Positions 21,442 through 34,190 of a DNA stretch of 64,000 nucleotides are shown here, piece by piece. The notes under the pieces were generated by a model. The model made no database searches. It saw only the letters and a program-made list of their open reading frames with translations, and had not been told where the DNA came from. A program made the position numbers and the translations under genes. Positions within the stretch are counted from its first letter, which is position 1. Each line of letters begins with the position of its first letter. The stretch spans positions 42,144,425 to 42,208,424 of the forward strand of contig CM075771.1 of the NCBI GenBank assembly GCA_037974665.1. Reading direction: 5' to 3'. The DNA comes from Ehretia macrophylla. Lineage: Eukaryota > Streptophyta > Magnoliopsida > Boraginales > Ehretiaceae.

Positions 21442-24163
21442 ACGGAGACCTGGTCCCAAGCCCCACGCCCTCGATTTGCGGGCCCAGCCTCTACGTGAAG
21501 TGAAGTTGTGTTGCCCAAGGTGATGTGGGATTCGATAATGGAAATGTGATGGATTAGGTTGTCTTCCTTTTCGCGGCTCATGACGTACGACCCGGGACGA
21601 AAAAACAGCGCAAAAGAAGAAAAGTGTCCCGAAACTGATGAAAACATACGATTTTAGGCTATAAAAATAGGCGCGGTGAAAAAGGCGTGCAGTCCCCGTC
21701 GTAGAGCTATCAGAGAGCTTTCCAACGGTATGATGTGCGCTGCATAACTCCTTACGGATCAAAAGTTATGGGCACCGGAGCGACGGAGACCTAGTCCCAA
21801 GCCCCACGCCCTCGGTTTGCGGGACAAGCCTCAATGTGTTGCGAAGTTGTATTGCCCAAGGTGCCGTGGGATACAATAAAAGAAATGTGATGGAATAGGT
21901 TATCGTCCTTTTTGCGGTTCACGACGTACGACCCGGGATTGAAAAACAGTGCAAAAGAAGAAAAGTATCCCGATACTGATGAAAATGTTCGATTTTAGGC
22001 TACAAAAATAGGTGCAGCCAAAAATACGTGCAGTCCCCGTCGTAGAGCTCTCGGAGAGCTTTCCAACGGTATGTTGTGCTCTGCGTAACTCCTTACGGAT
22101 CAAAAGTTATGGCCACTGGAGCGACAGGGACCTGGTCCCAAGCCCTACGCCCTCGGTTTGCGGGCCCAGCCTCTACGTAAAGCGAAGTTGACTTTCCCAA
22201 GATGCCGTGGGATTCGATAATACAAATGTAATGGATTAGGTTGTCATCCTTTTTGCGGCTCATGACATTCGATCCAAAACGGAAAAACATCGCAAAAGTA
22301 GAAAAGAGACCCGAAATTGATGAAAATGTTCGATTTTGGGCTCCGAAAATAGGTGCAGCCAAGTAGGCTTGCTGCCCCCGTCGTAGAGCTCTCAGAGAGT
22401 TTTCCAACGGTATGCTGTGCGACGCGTAACTCCTTACGGATCAAAAGTTATGGGCACCGGAGTGACGGAGACCTGGTCCCAAGCCCCATGCCTTCGGTTT
22501 GCAGGCCCAGCCTCTACGTGTTGCGAAGTTGTGTTGCCCATGTTGCCGTGGGATTCGATAATAGAAATGTGATGGATTAGGTTGTTGTCATTTTTGCGGC
22601 TCACGACGTACGACCCGGGATGGAAAAACAACGCAAAAGTAGAAAAGTGTCCCGAAACTGATGAAAACGTTCGATTTAAGGCTACAAAAACAGGCGCAGC
22701 CAAAAAGGCGTATAGTCCCCGTTGTAGAGCTCTCGGAGAGCCTTCCAACGGTATGCAGTGCACCGCGTAACTCCTTACGGATCAAAAGTTATGGGTACCA
22801 GAGCGACGGAGACCTGGTCTCAAGCCCCATGCCCTCGGTTTACGGGCCTAGCCTCTATGTGAAGCGAAGTTGTCTTGCCCAAGGTGCCGTGGGATTCAAT
22901 AATAGTAATGTGATGGATTAGGTTGTTATCCTTTTCGCGGCTCACGACGTACGATCCAGGACGAAAAAATATCACAAAAGTAGAAAAGTGTCCCAAAACT
23001 GATCAAAATGTTCGATTTTGGGCTTCGAAAACAAGTGTAGCTGAGCATGCTTGCTGCCTTCGTCGTAGAGCTCTTGGAGAGCTTTCCAACGGTATGCAGT
23101 AAGCCGTGTAACTCCTTACAGATCAAAAGTTATGGGCGCCGGAGCGACGGAGACCTGGTCCCAAGCCCCACGCCAACGGCTTGCGGGCCCAACCTCTACG
23201 TGAAGCGAAATTGTGTTGCCCAAGGTACCATGGGATTTGATAATAGAAATGTGATGGATTAGGTTGTCGTCCTTTTCGCGGCTCACGACGTACGACTCGG
23301 GACGGAAATACAGCGCAAAAGAAGAAAAGTGTCCCGAAACTGTTGAAAACGTTTGATTTTAGGCTACAAAAATAGGCACATAAAAAAGGTATGCAGTCCC
23401 CATCGTAGAGCTCTCGGAGAGCTTTCCAACGGTATGTTGTGCGCCGCATAACTCCTTACGGATCAAAAGTTATGGGCACCGGAGCGACGGAGACTTGGTC
23501 CCAAGCCCCACGCCCTCGGTTTGCGGGCCCAGCCTCAACGTGAAGCGATGTTGTCTTGCCCAAGGTGCCGTGAGATTCGATAATAGAAATGTGATAGATT
23601 AGGTTGTCATCATTTTCGTGGCTCACAACGTACGATCTAGGACGGAAAAACGTCGCGAAAGTAGAAAAGTGTCCTGAAATTGATGAAAATGTTCAATTTT
23701 GGGCTCCGAAAACAAGTGCAGCCGAGCAAGCTTGCTGCCCCCGTCGTAGAGCTCTCAGAAAGCTTTCCAACGGTATGTTGTGCGCCGCGTAACTCCTTAC
23801 GGATCAAAAGTTATGGGTACCGGAGCGACAGAGACCTGGTCCCAAGCCCCACGCCCTCGGTTTGCGGGCCCAGCCTCTGGGTGAAGCGAAATTGTTTGGC
23901 CCAAGGTGCTGTGGGATTCGATAATAGAAATGTGATGGATTAGGTTGTCGTCCTTTTTACGGCTCATGACGTACGACCCGGGATGAAAAAACAGTGCAAA
24001 AGAAGAAAAGTGTCTCAAAACTGATGAAAACGTACGATTTTATGCTACAAAAACAGGCGCAACCAAAAAGGCGTGCAGTCCCCGTTGTAGAGCTCTCAGA
24101 GAGCTTTCGAACGGTATGATGTGCACAGCGTAACTCCTTACGGATCAAAAGTTATGGGCACCG
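21442..24163. repeat. 341-bp satellite, segment c (about 8 copies)
   Basis: The array resumes at the exact phase where copy 2 interrupted it (acggagacctggtccc). Anchors lie near 21757, 22098, 22439, 22780, 23121, 23462, 23803 and 24143. Subtypes by the gac-ccggg versus gat-cca-gga diagnostic: B, B, A, B, A, B, A, B. The segment ends in caccg (24159-24163), the probable left target duplication of copy 3. Confidence 0.95.
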
Positions 24164-24778
24164 CGTCACGCCCCAACCCGGCCTATAAGGTTAGACTAGG
24201 GTGTGATCTAAACATTCAGGTCTTATCACATACTAAACCGTTTGTGAAGATTTAACACTTAATGTTTTAGCCTAAACTCCAAAATTTTCCAGAGAACCGG
24301 CAACATAACGGTTGTAATTGTGCTATTTGGTTTTACCTAATTCTCTAAACGCCTCAAATTTTCCAATCTCAATTTCATTTCCAACTAGGATTACTATTTA
24401 CCATCAATTGAAACGCCTACTAACTATCTCAATGTCACGTTTGATTAATAGCCTAGCATGATACTATGTCTCGTTTGTTTGTTAATCCTCGTTACAAAAG
24501 TACCTGTTGATCTTAGCTTAATAGCGAGTACCTGCTTAAGATTGGATAGGTTCATTTACTTAGTCCTTACTTGTTACGTCATAATCCTATAATAGATACT
24601 AGCAGTAATAATAGCAAAACGATCATAGTAGTGTCTAGTGTCTGTCTAGTAAATATCAGTACAAACCAAAATGAGACCCCAAATTACAATGGGGGTCTTT
24701 TACATTACAAACATTGAGCAACATAAAAAGAAATAGTCTTCAAGTAGCATTGTGTCCACAAATAGCCATAATCACGCA
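24164..24778 (-). mobile_element. 3' LTR tail of copy 3, fused to pol by deletion
   Basis: This is the minus-strand image of the LTR's last 615 bp and matches 29287-29890 closely. At 24778/24779 it switches to pol sequence (on the minus strand, gacgtctttca joined to tgcgtgattatgg). The junction has at most one or two shared bases, consistent with end joining. The GACCCC/GGGGTC hairpin is intact. Confidence 0.9.
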
Positions 24779-27700
24779 TGAAAGACGTCATGAATATTGG
24801 AGAGGTTTTGGGGTAGTGGCAAGCGATATGCCAATTTGCCAACCTTCTCAATTATCTCAAATGGTCCTACAAATCTCGGGCTCAATTTTCCACCCTTGCC
24901 GTGTTTAATCAGTCCCCTCCGAGGTGATATCTTCAAGAACACCTTGTCGCCGACCTCAAACTCTAGGCTTCATCTCCGTTGGTCTGCATAACTCTTCTGC
25001 CTGCTTTGGGCTATAAGCATTCGTTTCCGGATGAGGTGGATATTATCAATAGTCTTCATAAGTTCAGGTAGAAGGGTCAGGTCAAAAGTCTTCGTCTCAC
25101 CTACTTCATCCCAGTAAATTGGGGATCGACACTTACGTCCATACAATGCCTCGAATGGGGCCATCCCGATAGTGGCCTGATAACTATTATTATAAGCGAA
25201 CTCCGCTAGAGACAGATATTTCTCCCAACCTTTCCCGAAGTCTAAAACACACGCCCTCAGCATATCCTCCAGAATCTGAATAGTTCTTTCCTATGTCCAT
25301 TAGTCTGAGGGTGATAAGCCGTGCTGAAACTCAACTTCGTTCCCAAGGCTTCTTGCAATCTTTTCCAAAATCGGGAAGTAAAACGAGGATCCCTATCCGA
25401 TACAATACTCACAGGCATCCCGTGCAATCTTACAATCTCCGCCACATACATATCTCCCAATCTCTCAGGACTATCCCCCTTGTTCATCGGTAAGAAGTGC
25501 GCTGACTTAGTCAATCTATCCACTATGACCCAAATGGCGTCATGACTCTTTTGTGACCTGGGCAGGTCCATAACAAAGTCCATAGTTATATGTTCCCATT
25601 TCCATTGAGGAATCTTCAACGGTTGAAGTAAACCTGCGGGTCGTTGATGTTCCGCTTTGACTCTCTGGCAAGTTAAACACCGTGCCACAAACTCCGCAAT
25701 CTCTCTCTTCATGTTATTCCACCAATAGTGTTGTTTCAAATCCCGGTACATCTTTGTTCCACCGGGGTGAATAGTGTATCTTGAATTATGGGCTTCTTCA
25801 AGAATCTTCTTCTTCAACTCTGGTTCATTAGGAATACAAATCCGATTCCTAAACCTCCAAATACCATCATCATGAAACTTGAAATATGTGTTGCTTTCTT
25901 TGATCTTCTGAAATTGTCGGTCCTTCTGTTGAGCCTTTCATAATTCAGACAACAAGGTCGATTGGACTTGCGTAGTGGCAAAAAGTAACCATTTCCGAGT
26001 CAATTATGGTTTCCACAAAAATGCTTCATCCAACAACTCCTGCACCTTGACTTCCAGTTTTGCCATGCTTGCTTTCCTACTTAAGGCATCTGCAACTACA
26101 TTCGCTTTACCGAGCACATAATTGATTGTGCAGTTATAATCATCCAAAAGCTCCATCCACCGCCTTTGCCTCATATTCAACTCCTTTTGAGTGAACAAGT
26201 ATTTCAAGCTCTTGTGATCAGTAAATACCTCAAACTTGTTACCCCATAGATAATGCCTCCATTTCTTGAGTGCAAACACAATAGCCGCTAATTCCAAATC
26301 ATGTGTCGGGTAGTTCAATTCATATGGCTTCGGTTTTCTAGAGGCATACGCAATCACTCTACCATTTTGCATTAACACACAACCCAATCCTTCTTTCGAA
26401 GTATCGCTATAGATTACAAAACCTTGACTCCCTTCAGGCAATGCAAGAACAGGTGCGGTAGTCAATCTCCTCTTCAACTCTTGGAAGCTGTTCTCACACT
26501 TATCATCCCACATCAACTTTGTTTTCTTTTGAGTGAGCTTTGTAAGCGGTCCTGCAATCTTAGAGAAATCCTTCACGAATCTCCGATAATAGCCAGCTAG
26601 ACCAAGAAAACTCCGAACCTCCGTAACGTTTTCAGGTTTCTTCTAGGACATCACTGCTTCTATCTTTGCTGGATCCACCGCTATTCCCTCCTGGGATATG
26701 ATATGTCCCAAAAATGCAATATGCTGCAACCAAAATTCGTACTTGCTAAACTTTGCATACAATTGATGCTCTCGAAGTTTCTGCAGTACCAACTGCAAAT
26801 GTAGTTCATGCTCCGCCTCGGATTTCGAGGATACCAAAATATCATCAATGAAGATCACCACAAATTGGTCCAAGTAGGGTTGAAACACCCTGTGCATCAA
26901 GTCCATAAAAGCTGCAGGGGAATTAGTTAGTCCAAATGGCATCACCACATATTCATAATGCCCATATCTCGTCCTGAAAGCCGTTTTAGGCACATCCTTC
27001 TTTTTGATCCGCAATTGATAGTATCCTTGCCTCAAGTCGAGTTTCGAATACACTTTGGCTCCTTGAAGTTGATCAAATAGCTCGTCGATCAGTGGAAGTG
27101 GGTATTTATTCTTGACAGTCACTTGGTTCAATCCTCGGTAATCGATGCATAGCCTCAACGTTCCATCTTTCTTCTTTACAAATAGAACTGGTGCACCCCA
27201 CGGAGAAGAACTCGGTTGAAAAAACCCTTTCTTCAACAATCCTTGCAATTGGTCCTTCAATTCTTGTGGCTCGGCTAGTGCCATACGATAGGGAGCTTTA
27301 GATATCGGCTGGGTGCCATGCAATAACTCTATAATGAACTCGATCTCCCGATTTGGGGGTAAACCGGGCAATTCTTCTGGAAACACATCCGCATAATCTT
27401 TGATCACTTGCATCTCCTCCAACTTAGCTTTGTCCGATGGCTTGTTGATGAGGTAAGCTAAGTATCCACTACACCCTTTTCTCAAGGACTTCACTGCTTT
27501 CGTAGATGAAATGATAGAACTCCTGGTGAAATCTCTTCGACCCATTACCTCCAGTATTGGTTGACCAGGTACCCAGAACGTTATAATCTTCGTTGGGCAA
27601 TCTAGTTGGACATGATGTTTTGCCAACCAGTCCATCCCTAAAATGACCTCATAGTCTCGAAAAGGTAATACAATAAGATTGGCTGAGAATTCCCTATCCT

Positions 27701-29036
27701 TAATTTGGATTTTCTATGCTTTACAAGCTGAGCTAGTAACAAGTTTAGAACCCATTGGAGTACCAACTTCTACTTCGTATGGCAAACATACAACTTTCAG
27801 TTTCACACGTTCTACACGTAAGGGAGTAATAAATGAATGAGTAGCACCCGGGTCAATTAGCACCCTAACAGGTTGATTCAGTATGAAGAATGTACCTTTA
27901 ACAACAGCGGTCTCATCTGGAAGCTTCTCACACTTAATAGCATATGCTCGAGCCTGAACTCTAGGAACTGGAGTCCTGCCTCTACCAGCTGGTTTACCCT
28001 GATTCTGTCCTGCCTGCCATTTAGGGCAATCCTTGATCTAATGCTGATCACTGCCACATCTCACACATCGTCCTGACTTCTTCCAGCACTGGGCCTCGGT
28101 ATGACCCTTCTTGTCACAGTAAGAACAGTTGACAGACTAAGTAGCATATGAACTACCTGTGGATTCGCGGGCGGAAGAGGCTGATGGCGCTTTCGTCGGG
28201 CCATGGTTATTCACTGTTCTGTTCTAGCTCTGGCCCTAACTACAACTCTGGAATTTCCTCTGTTGACCTGAAGGCTGGTATGGTTTCTTGTTCGGCTGAC
28301 TCGAACCGGCTCTATCAAGTTTCCTCTTCTCAACTCGAGAGGCAGCAGCAAAGAGAGCAGAATAGGTATCGAAGTCATGAGAAGCCAACTGGTCCAGAAT
28401 CTCTGGCCTCAATCCAGTCGTAAATTTCCAGATCTTCGCCTCCGGAGTACTAACCATATATTTAGCATAACGGGACAGTCAGTCAAAACGAGCCTCGTAC
28501 TGGGCCACCGTCATGTTACCCTGGGTCAAGTGCATGAACTCCTCAATCCGCCTCTGCTTGGAAACTGTAGGTACATATTTCTCCTTGAATGCCTTAACGA
28601 AATTACCCCACAAGCGAGGTGTCTGATCAGTTTCCCACATTGCCTCCACAGTGTGCCACCAATGTTCAACATCCCCGTGCAACAGAAACACTGCAAACTC
28701 CACCTTTTCATCATCAGTATAATCAAGTGGCTTGAAAATCCTCTCGATCTCGGACAGCCAAGCCTCTACTTTCTCATCATCAGCTTTTCTGTGGAATTTG
28801 GACAGGCGAAAGTCAAGAAACTCCATCATTCTGCTATGTCTCCCATGGTTACCATCATTCCTGTTGTTGTTGTTGTTGGCCTCACGTGCATCTTGGCGCT
28901 CCATCACTCGTGATACGCGATCCATGGCATTTACCATCATGTTAAACATAGCCATGCCGGGATTAGTTTGATAGGCATCTCCGGTCTCTTGGGGTTCACC
29001 ACTCCTATTAGTAGTGCGGGTACTAAGGCCAGCCAT
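24779..29036 (-). pseudogene. Chromovirus gag-pol (minus strand), heavily interrupted
   Basis: The start codon is the minus-strand ATG at 29034-29036 (MAGLSTRTTNRSGE). Gag, zinc knuckles, protease (IDPGATHSF), RT with FIDD, RNase H and integrase are recognisable in order. In-frame stops fall at 28479, 28236, 28224, 28137, 28038, 27714, 26643, 26004 and 25938 (left coordinate of each codon). A one-base deletion near 25293 destroys the reading frame exactly at the catalytic Glu region of integrase (copy 1 has QSERT). After it, a shifted frame continues to a further stop at 24970. Coding homology ends at the deletion near 24779. Most stops correspond to CAG, CAA, CGA or TGG codons in the other copies. 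Copy 3 is the most decayed of the three. Confidence 0.93.
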
Positions 29037-29286
29037 CTATAGGCACAAATTATGATGCACAATTTATTTGAAATACGATAAACAGGAATTTAATGCAACA
29101 TAATTCTAGAAACAATTAAGACATGTTAATCACTTAAGCACATAAAACATAGAAGGCACATTTAACATTATCACACAATAACATATAGACAAGTCATTCT
29201 AATTATCTTAGGGCTCTACCCATGGTCCGAGAGTTAAACCTGGCTTAAGCAATCTAAGCTCTGATACCATTCTTTTTCTTATAAGG
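29037..29286 (-). promoter_or_regulatory. Leader and primer-binding site of chromovirus copy 3
   Basis: On the minus strand TGGTATCAGAGC lies at 29269-29258, 18 nt from the LTR end, and is complementary to the initiator methionine tRNA 3' end. The remaining leader is AT-rich and colinear with that of copy 2. Confidence 0.9.
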
Positions 29287-32200
29287 TGTCACACCCCAAC
29301 CCATCCTATAAGGTTAGACTAGGGTGTGATCTAAACATTCAGGTCATATCACATACTAAACCGTTTGTGAAGATTTAACACTTAATGTTTTAGCCTAAAC
29401 TCCAAAATTTTTTGGATAACCGGCAGCATAACGGCTGTAATTGGGCTCTTTGGTTTGACCTAATTCTCTAAACGCCTCAAATGTTCCAATCTCAATTTCA
29501 TTTCCAACTAGGATTACGATTTACCATCAATTGAAACGCCTGCTAACTATCTCGATGTCACGTTTGATTAATAACCTAGCATGATACTATGTCTCGTTTG
29601 TTTGTTAATCCTCCTTATAAAAGTACCTGTTGATCTTAGCTTAATAGCGAGTACCTGCTTAAGATTGGATAGGTTCATTTACTTAGTCCTTACTTGTTAC
29701 GTCATAATCCTATGATAGATACTAGCAGTAATAATAGCAAAATGATCATAGTAGTGTCTAGTGTATGTCTAGTAAATATCAGTACAAACCAAAATGAGAC
29801 CCCAAATTACAATGGGGGTCCTTTACATTACAAACATTGAGCAACATAAAAAGAAATAGTCTTCAAGTAGCATAGTGTTCACAAATAGCCATAATCACGC
29901 AAAGCACATAGGACAGGCAATCACTCCAAGGAATCATCGTTAGGCATGTCTTCCTCGGGTACCTGTTCTTGATCTTCTTCACCTGAGATGATAAAAGAGG
30001 GTGAGTCCTTATGAACTCAGCGAGGGGGAACGAGAAATAGGTTTTGAAACTCATTTTCCTGTTCAACTTACGAAAATCCTTTTGCAAGCATGAATATAAC
30101 ACAATTAAGTACATAACAATAATATAAAGTAAAGGAACACAATTACCCGTCTTTCCTCCCCGAGGTCCTCTAGGAACCAAGCGAGAGTACTTATACACAT
30201 AGTGAAAAGGATACGGTGAGCTTTTGCTCTCAGTTGTTACGGCCGACTTCAAATCATCGCTTATCACGCCAAGTGGGTGTACTCTGGATGTACCCCAAAA
30301 TCCTACGACCCAACTCTCCGAGGAAGTCTAGCCCCCAAGCGAGAGAGGGAATTGGACAATGGTAGTCACGGTTGCACCGGCAAGCCCGATGTCGCCCGGT
30401 GTACATGAACGCTACCACGCCAGAATGAAAGGTTGCAACCTTATATGCAATGCACATTTATGACATTTAATATATCACATTAGGAGGACAACAAAGTAGG
30501 TTTCATCCGGACAGTCATAAGATTGAACATTGACAAGTAAACAAGTGAGGCACGATAAGACAAGTAATTTCACTTGAAAAGCATATGGAGTTATATGAAC
30601 ATTAAATGGGCAGCCATGTAACACATGTAAATCAAGTCATATAACTCATTTCGAAGTCCACGTAATCAAATAATAAGATTATTCAACATGCAACAACATC
30701 TACGTGGGCTCGGATGCAAGAAAGGCCTATTTGTCAACATGCAACGATCAAAATCACATTTAGGGCTATAAGGCAACTACGGGCAGCCTACTAAGCATAT
30801 AATTACACACAATATCCAAAGGATCAACACTTAGCAAGTTTACCTAGTCACTATGGTTTCCATTTCGTGCTTACCCGTGCGATTAAGCCCCAAGTCAACT
30901 CAAAATCAATCTCAAGCCCTGCATTAATTAATTCAAACATCCCCAAGTACTCAAAACAGTCCACACAACATCCCAATGCCACAATCCCACACATTTAATA
31001 CCACAAGAGAAGATACAACAAATTTTCTAAGCATATAACTAAGTGAAACCCTCACTGCAATAGGCTGTTTTCTCACAATCATTAAGACAAGCAAACAATC
31101 TCAAATTCCAGTGAATAATATGTTAAATTAAAGCTTAATAAGTGAACTAAAATCAGAAACAAACTTTGCATCATTTGGAGTTCGGGTCCAATAGTTATAG
31201 CCAAAACAGTGGGATTGCACAAAACTGTCCAGATTTGCACACATTTCAATACTTGTCGTTTTTGAGGTCCTTAGGGTCAGATTTAGCCTTAGTCCATTTC
31301 TGACAAAAATGTCCAAAACTGAAAAACCTAGTATCACACCACATCTCATACATTTTGGACATCATTTACGAAGTCAAAACTGGTTCGTTCTACAAGGTCA
31401 GTGCATCTGCCAAAACCTGCTTCATTTTTTCCAGACTTCCAGATTTGGACACATTTTAATGATTTTCCATTTTGAGGACCTTAGATTCAAAATTAGCTTT
31501 GGCCTATTTCTTTGAAAAATGTTCAAAACTGGAGAAACTAGTTACCTATCAATTTTCATGCATTTTAAACATCATTTGACTAGCCAAACTCACCTCGCAA
31601 CAACAAAACAGAAAGCTGTCACCAAACCTGATTTCATCTATCATCACCTTCAAGCCAAAATCTTGCCATGCATGGTTGTAAAAGCTTATAAACACACATA
31701 TATCTCAAGTACAGAAGCAAAGACAAACATTTAAAGCATGCATGTGGATTTTTGAAGGATTTTCAAAAGGTTTTAGCCCTCACCTTAGCAAATCAACAAG
31801 GAGATGCATAAAACTTTGATGAAGCACAAATTTCTTCTTCTTCCTTGCTTAGCCGAGACTCCAACTCAATTTTCTCTATTTTTCCTAGCTTAGTGGGCAA
31901 GTTCTTAGTAGGTGCATGTGGTTAGAACAAGAAGAAAAGAAATGGAAGCTAGTAAACTCACCAAGGCCGAAATGGTGACTCAAAGAGCTTGCATGTGTGA
32001 TTCTTGCAACTTAGCTAGCTTGGTCGAGTCTCTTTGATTGTTGCTTGTCTTGATGCACCATAGAATGATGAAGATGAGCAATGGTAAGATGAAACTCAGC
32101 CAAGGCTGAGAGAGAGAGAGAAGAATGAGAGGGAGAGAGAGAGAAATATGAGGAGAATGAGAGAAATGAAAGAAAAATGATGGCTTTGCAAAAGATGAAG

Positions 32201-32847
32201 CATGGGTCGGCCTTGGGCATACAAGAATTCAGATTTGTGTCTTCAAGAAGCTTGAATTTTGAATCACATAGCATGGGCAAGAAGCATTGTCAAGATTGGT
32301 GGAGTTTTGAGCTAATTTTTTATGCATTTGTGTCATTAGTTGTCATAGAATGTCTAGGATTGTTAATCAATTATGCAATGCTAGTTCAAATACACATAGT
32401 GGTCGGCCAAGGCTAGCTTAAATTCTGAATTTTTGTCATCTTTTGAGCATTATTTAATTGTGTGTTGAAAGTGCAAAAAGAATAAAGAATAAGGAATGTC
32501 TAACTTTTTGTGAGATTTTGTCTTCTAGTGGGTTGAATTAGTAGTTTAATAATAGTTAGTGGAATTTGTAGGATTAATTAATGATCTAGTGCTTCGTGTA
32601 AGATACTTTCTTGATTAGCGTAAGGGCACGCTTTCCTAGGTCTAGGGCCCGCACTACAAGGTAGTGCACGAAGTACGAGACGAACACATATTTTCAAGTA
32701 AATGCATGCAACCCTAAATAAATGCACGTAATTCAATGCATGGCACATTAAAAGAAACACAATTCTTAAATCTAGGTCAAGGCACACAAATCTAAATTAG
32801 GGCACATGAAACGAGGTATCGCACGTAAATCGAGGTAAGGCCTCAAA
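29287..32847 (-). mobile_element. 5' LTR of chromovirus copy 3 (3.56 kb)
   Basis: Minus-strand LTR beginning TTTGAGGCC (at 32847) and ending GGTGTGACA (at 29287). It retains both roughly 200-bp modules, the CT tract (as GA at about 32109-32179), the short frame at 30254-30457, the intron-like segment, and the hairpin. Confidence 0.93.
30254..30457 (-). CDS. Short LTR open reading frame, 67 codons (copy 3)
   Basis: Counterpart of the frame at 11143-11331; starts MCIAYKVATFHSG and ends three residues after PTWRD because of a nearby earlier stop. Open throughout while the gag-pol of the same element has about ten stops, but the frame is about twenty times shorter. No function assigned. Confidence 0.28.
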   Translation of the reverse strand: MCIAYKVATFHSGVVAFMYTGRHRACRCNRDYHCPIPSLAWGLDFLGELGRRILGYIQSTPTWRDKR

Positions 32848-34190
32848 CACAAGAGCGACGAAGGCCTGGTCCCAAGCCCCACGCCCTCGGTTTGCGGGCC
32901 CAGCCTCTAGGTGAAGCGAAGTTGTCTTGCCCAAGGTGCCATGGGATTCGATAATAGATATGTGATGGATTAGGTTGTCATCCTTTTCGCTGCTCACGAC
33001 GCACGATCTAGGACGGAAAAATATCACAAAAGTAGAAAAGAGTCCCGAAACTGATAAAAATGTTCAATTTTGGGCTCTGAAAATAGGTGCAGTCGAGCAG
33101 GATGTTATCCTCGTTGTAAAGCTCTAAGAGAGCTTTCCAACGGTATGTTATGCGCCACGTAACTCCTTACGGATCAAAAGTTATGGGCACCGGAGCGACG
33201 GAGACCTGGTCTCAAGCCCCACGCCCTCGGTTTGCGGGCCCAGCCTCTACGTGTTGCGAAGTTGTATTGCCCAAGGTACCATGGGATTCGATAATAGAAA
33301 TGTGATGGATTAGGTTATCGTCCTTTTCGCGGCTCACGACGCACGACCTAGGATGGAAAAACAGCGCAAAAGAAGAAAAGTGTCCCAAAACTGATGAAAA
33401 CGTTCGATTTTAGGCTACAAAAAGGGCGTAGCCAAAAAGCCAAGCAGTCCCCATCGTAGAGCTCTCGAAGAGCTTTCCAACGGTATGCAGTGCGCCACGT
33501 AACTTCTTACGGATCAAAAGTTATGGGCACCGGAGCGACGGAGACCTGGTCCCAAGCCCCACGCCCTCGGTTTACGGGCCTAGCCTCTACGTGAAGCGAA
33601 GTTGTGTTGCCCAAGGTACCGTGGGATTCAATAAAAGAAATGTGATGGATTAGGTTGTTGTTCTTTTTGCGGTTCACGACGTACGACCCGGGACGGAAAA
33701 ATAGCGCAAAAGAAGAAAAGTGTCCCGAAATTGTTGAAACGTTTGATTTTAGGCTACAAAAATAGTCGCAAAAAAAGGCGTGCAGTCGCCATTGTAGAAC
33801 TCTCGGAGAGCTTTCCAATGCTATGTTGTGCGTCACGTAACTCCTTACCGATCAAAAGTTATGGGCACCAGAGCGACGAAGACCTGGTTCGAAGCCCGAC
33901 GCCCTCGGTTTACGGGCCCAGCCTCAACGTGAAGTGAAGTTGTCTTGCCCAAGGTGCCGTGAGATTCGATAATAGAAATGTGATGGATTAAGTTGTCATC
34001 CTTTTCACAGCTCATGACGTACGATCCAGGACGGAAAAACATCGCAAAAGTAGAAAAGTGTCCCGAAACTAATACAAATGTTCAATTTTGGGCTCTGAAA
34101 ATAGGTGCAGCCGAGCAGGCTAGTAGCCCCTGTCGTAGAGCTCTCATAGAGCTTTCCAACGGTATGTTGTGCGCCGTGTAACTCCTTACG

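Larger units (their letters stand above)
24164..32847 (-). mobile_element. Chromovirus copy 3: minus-strand Ty3/gypsy element with internal deletion
   Basis: Reading on the minus strand: 5' LTR (32847-29287), primer-binding site, gag, protease, RT, RNase H and integrase up to about 24779, then a direct join to the last 615 bp of the 3' LTR (24778-24164). The chromodomain, polypurine tract and most of the 3' LTR are gone. Flanks are caccg (24159-24163) and cacaa (32848-32852); by satellite phase these are the same five positions, so they are a diverged target duplication. The left LTR terminus reads cgtca where tgtca is expected. LTR pieces differ at about 28 of 615 positions by eye. Confidence 0.93.

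Noticed and set aside
28038..28481. Repeat-induced point mutation as in fungi
   Set aside because: The C-to-T stops are compatible with it, but the chromovirus type, initiator-tRNA primer site and kilobase LTRs indicate a plant, where methylcytosine deamination is sufficient.
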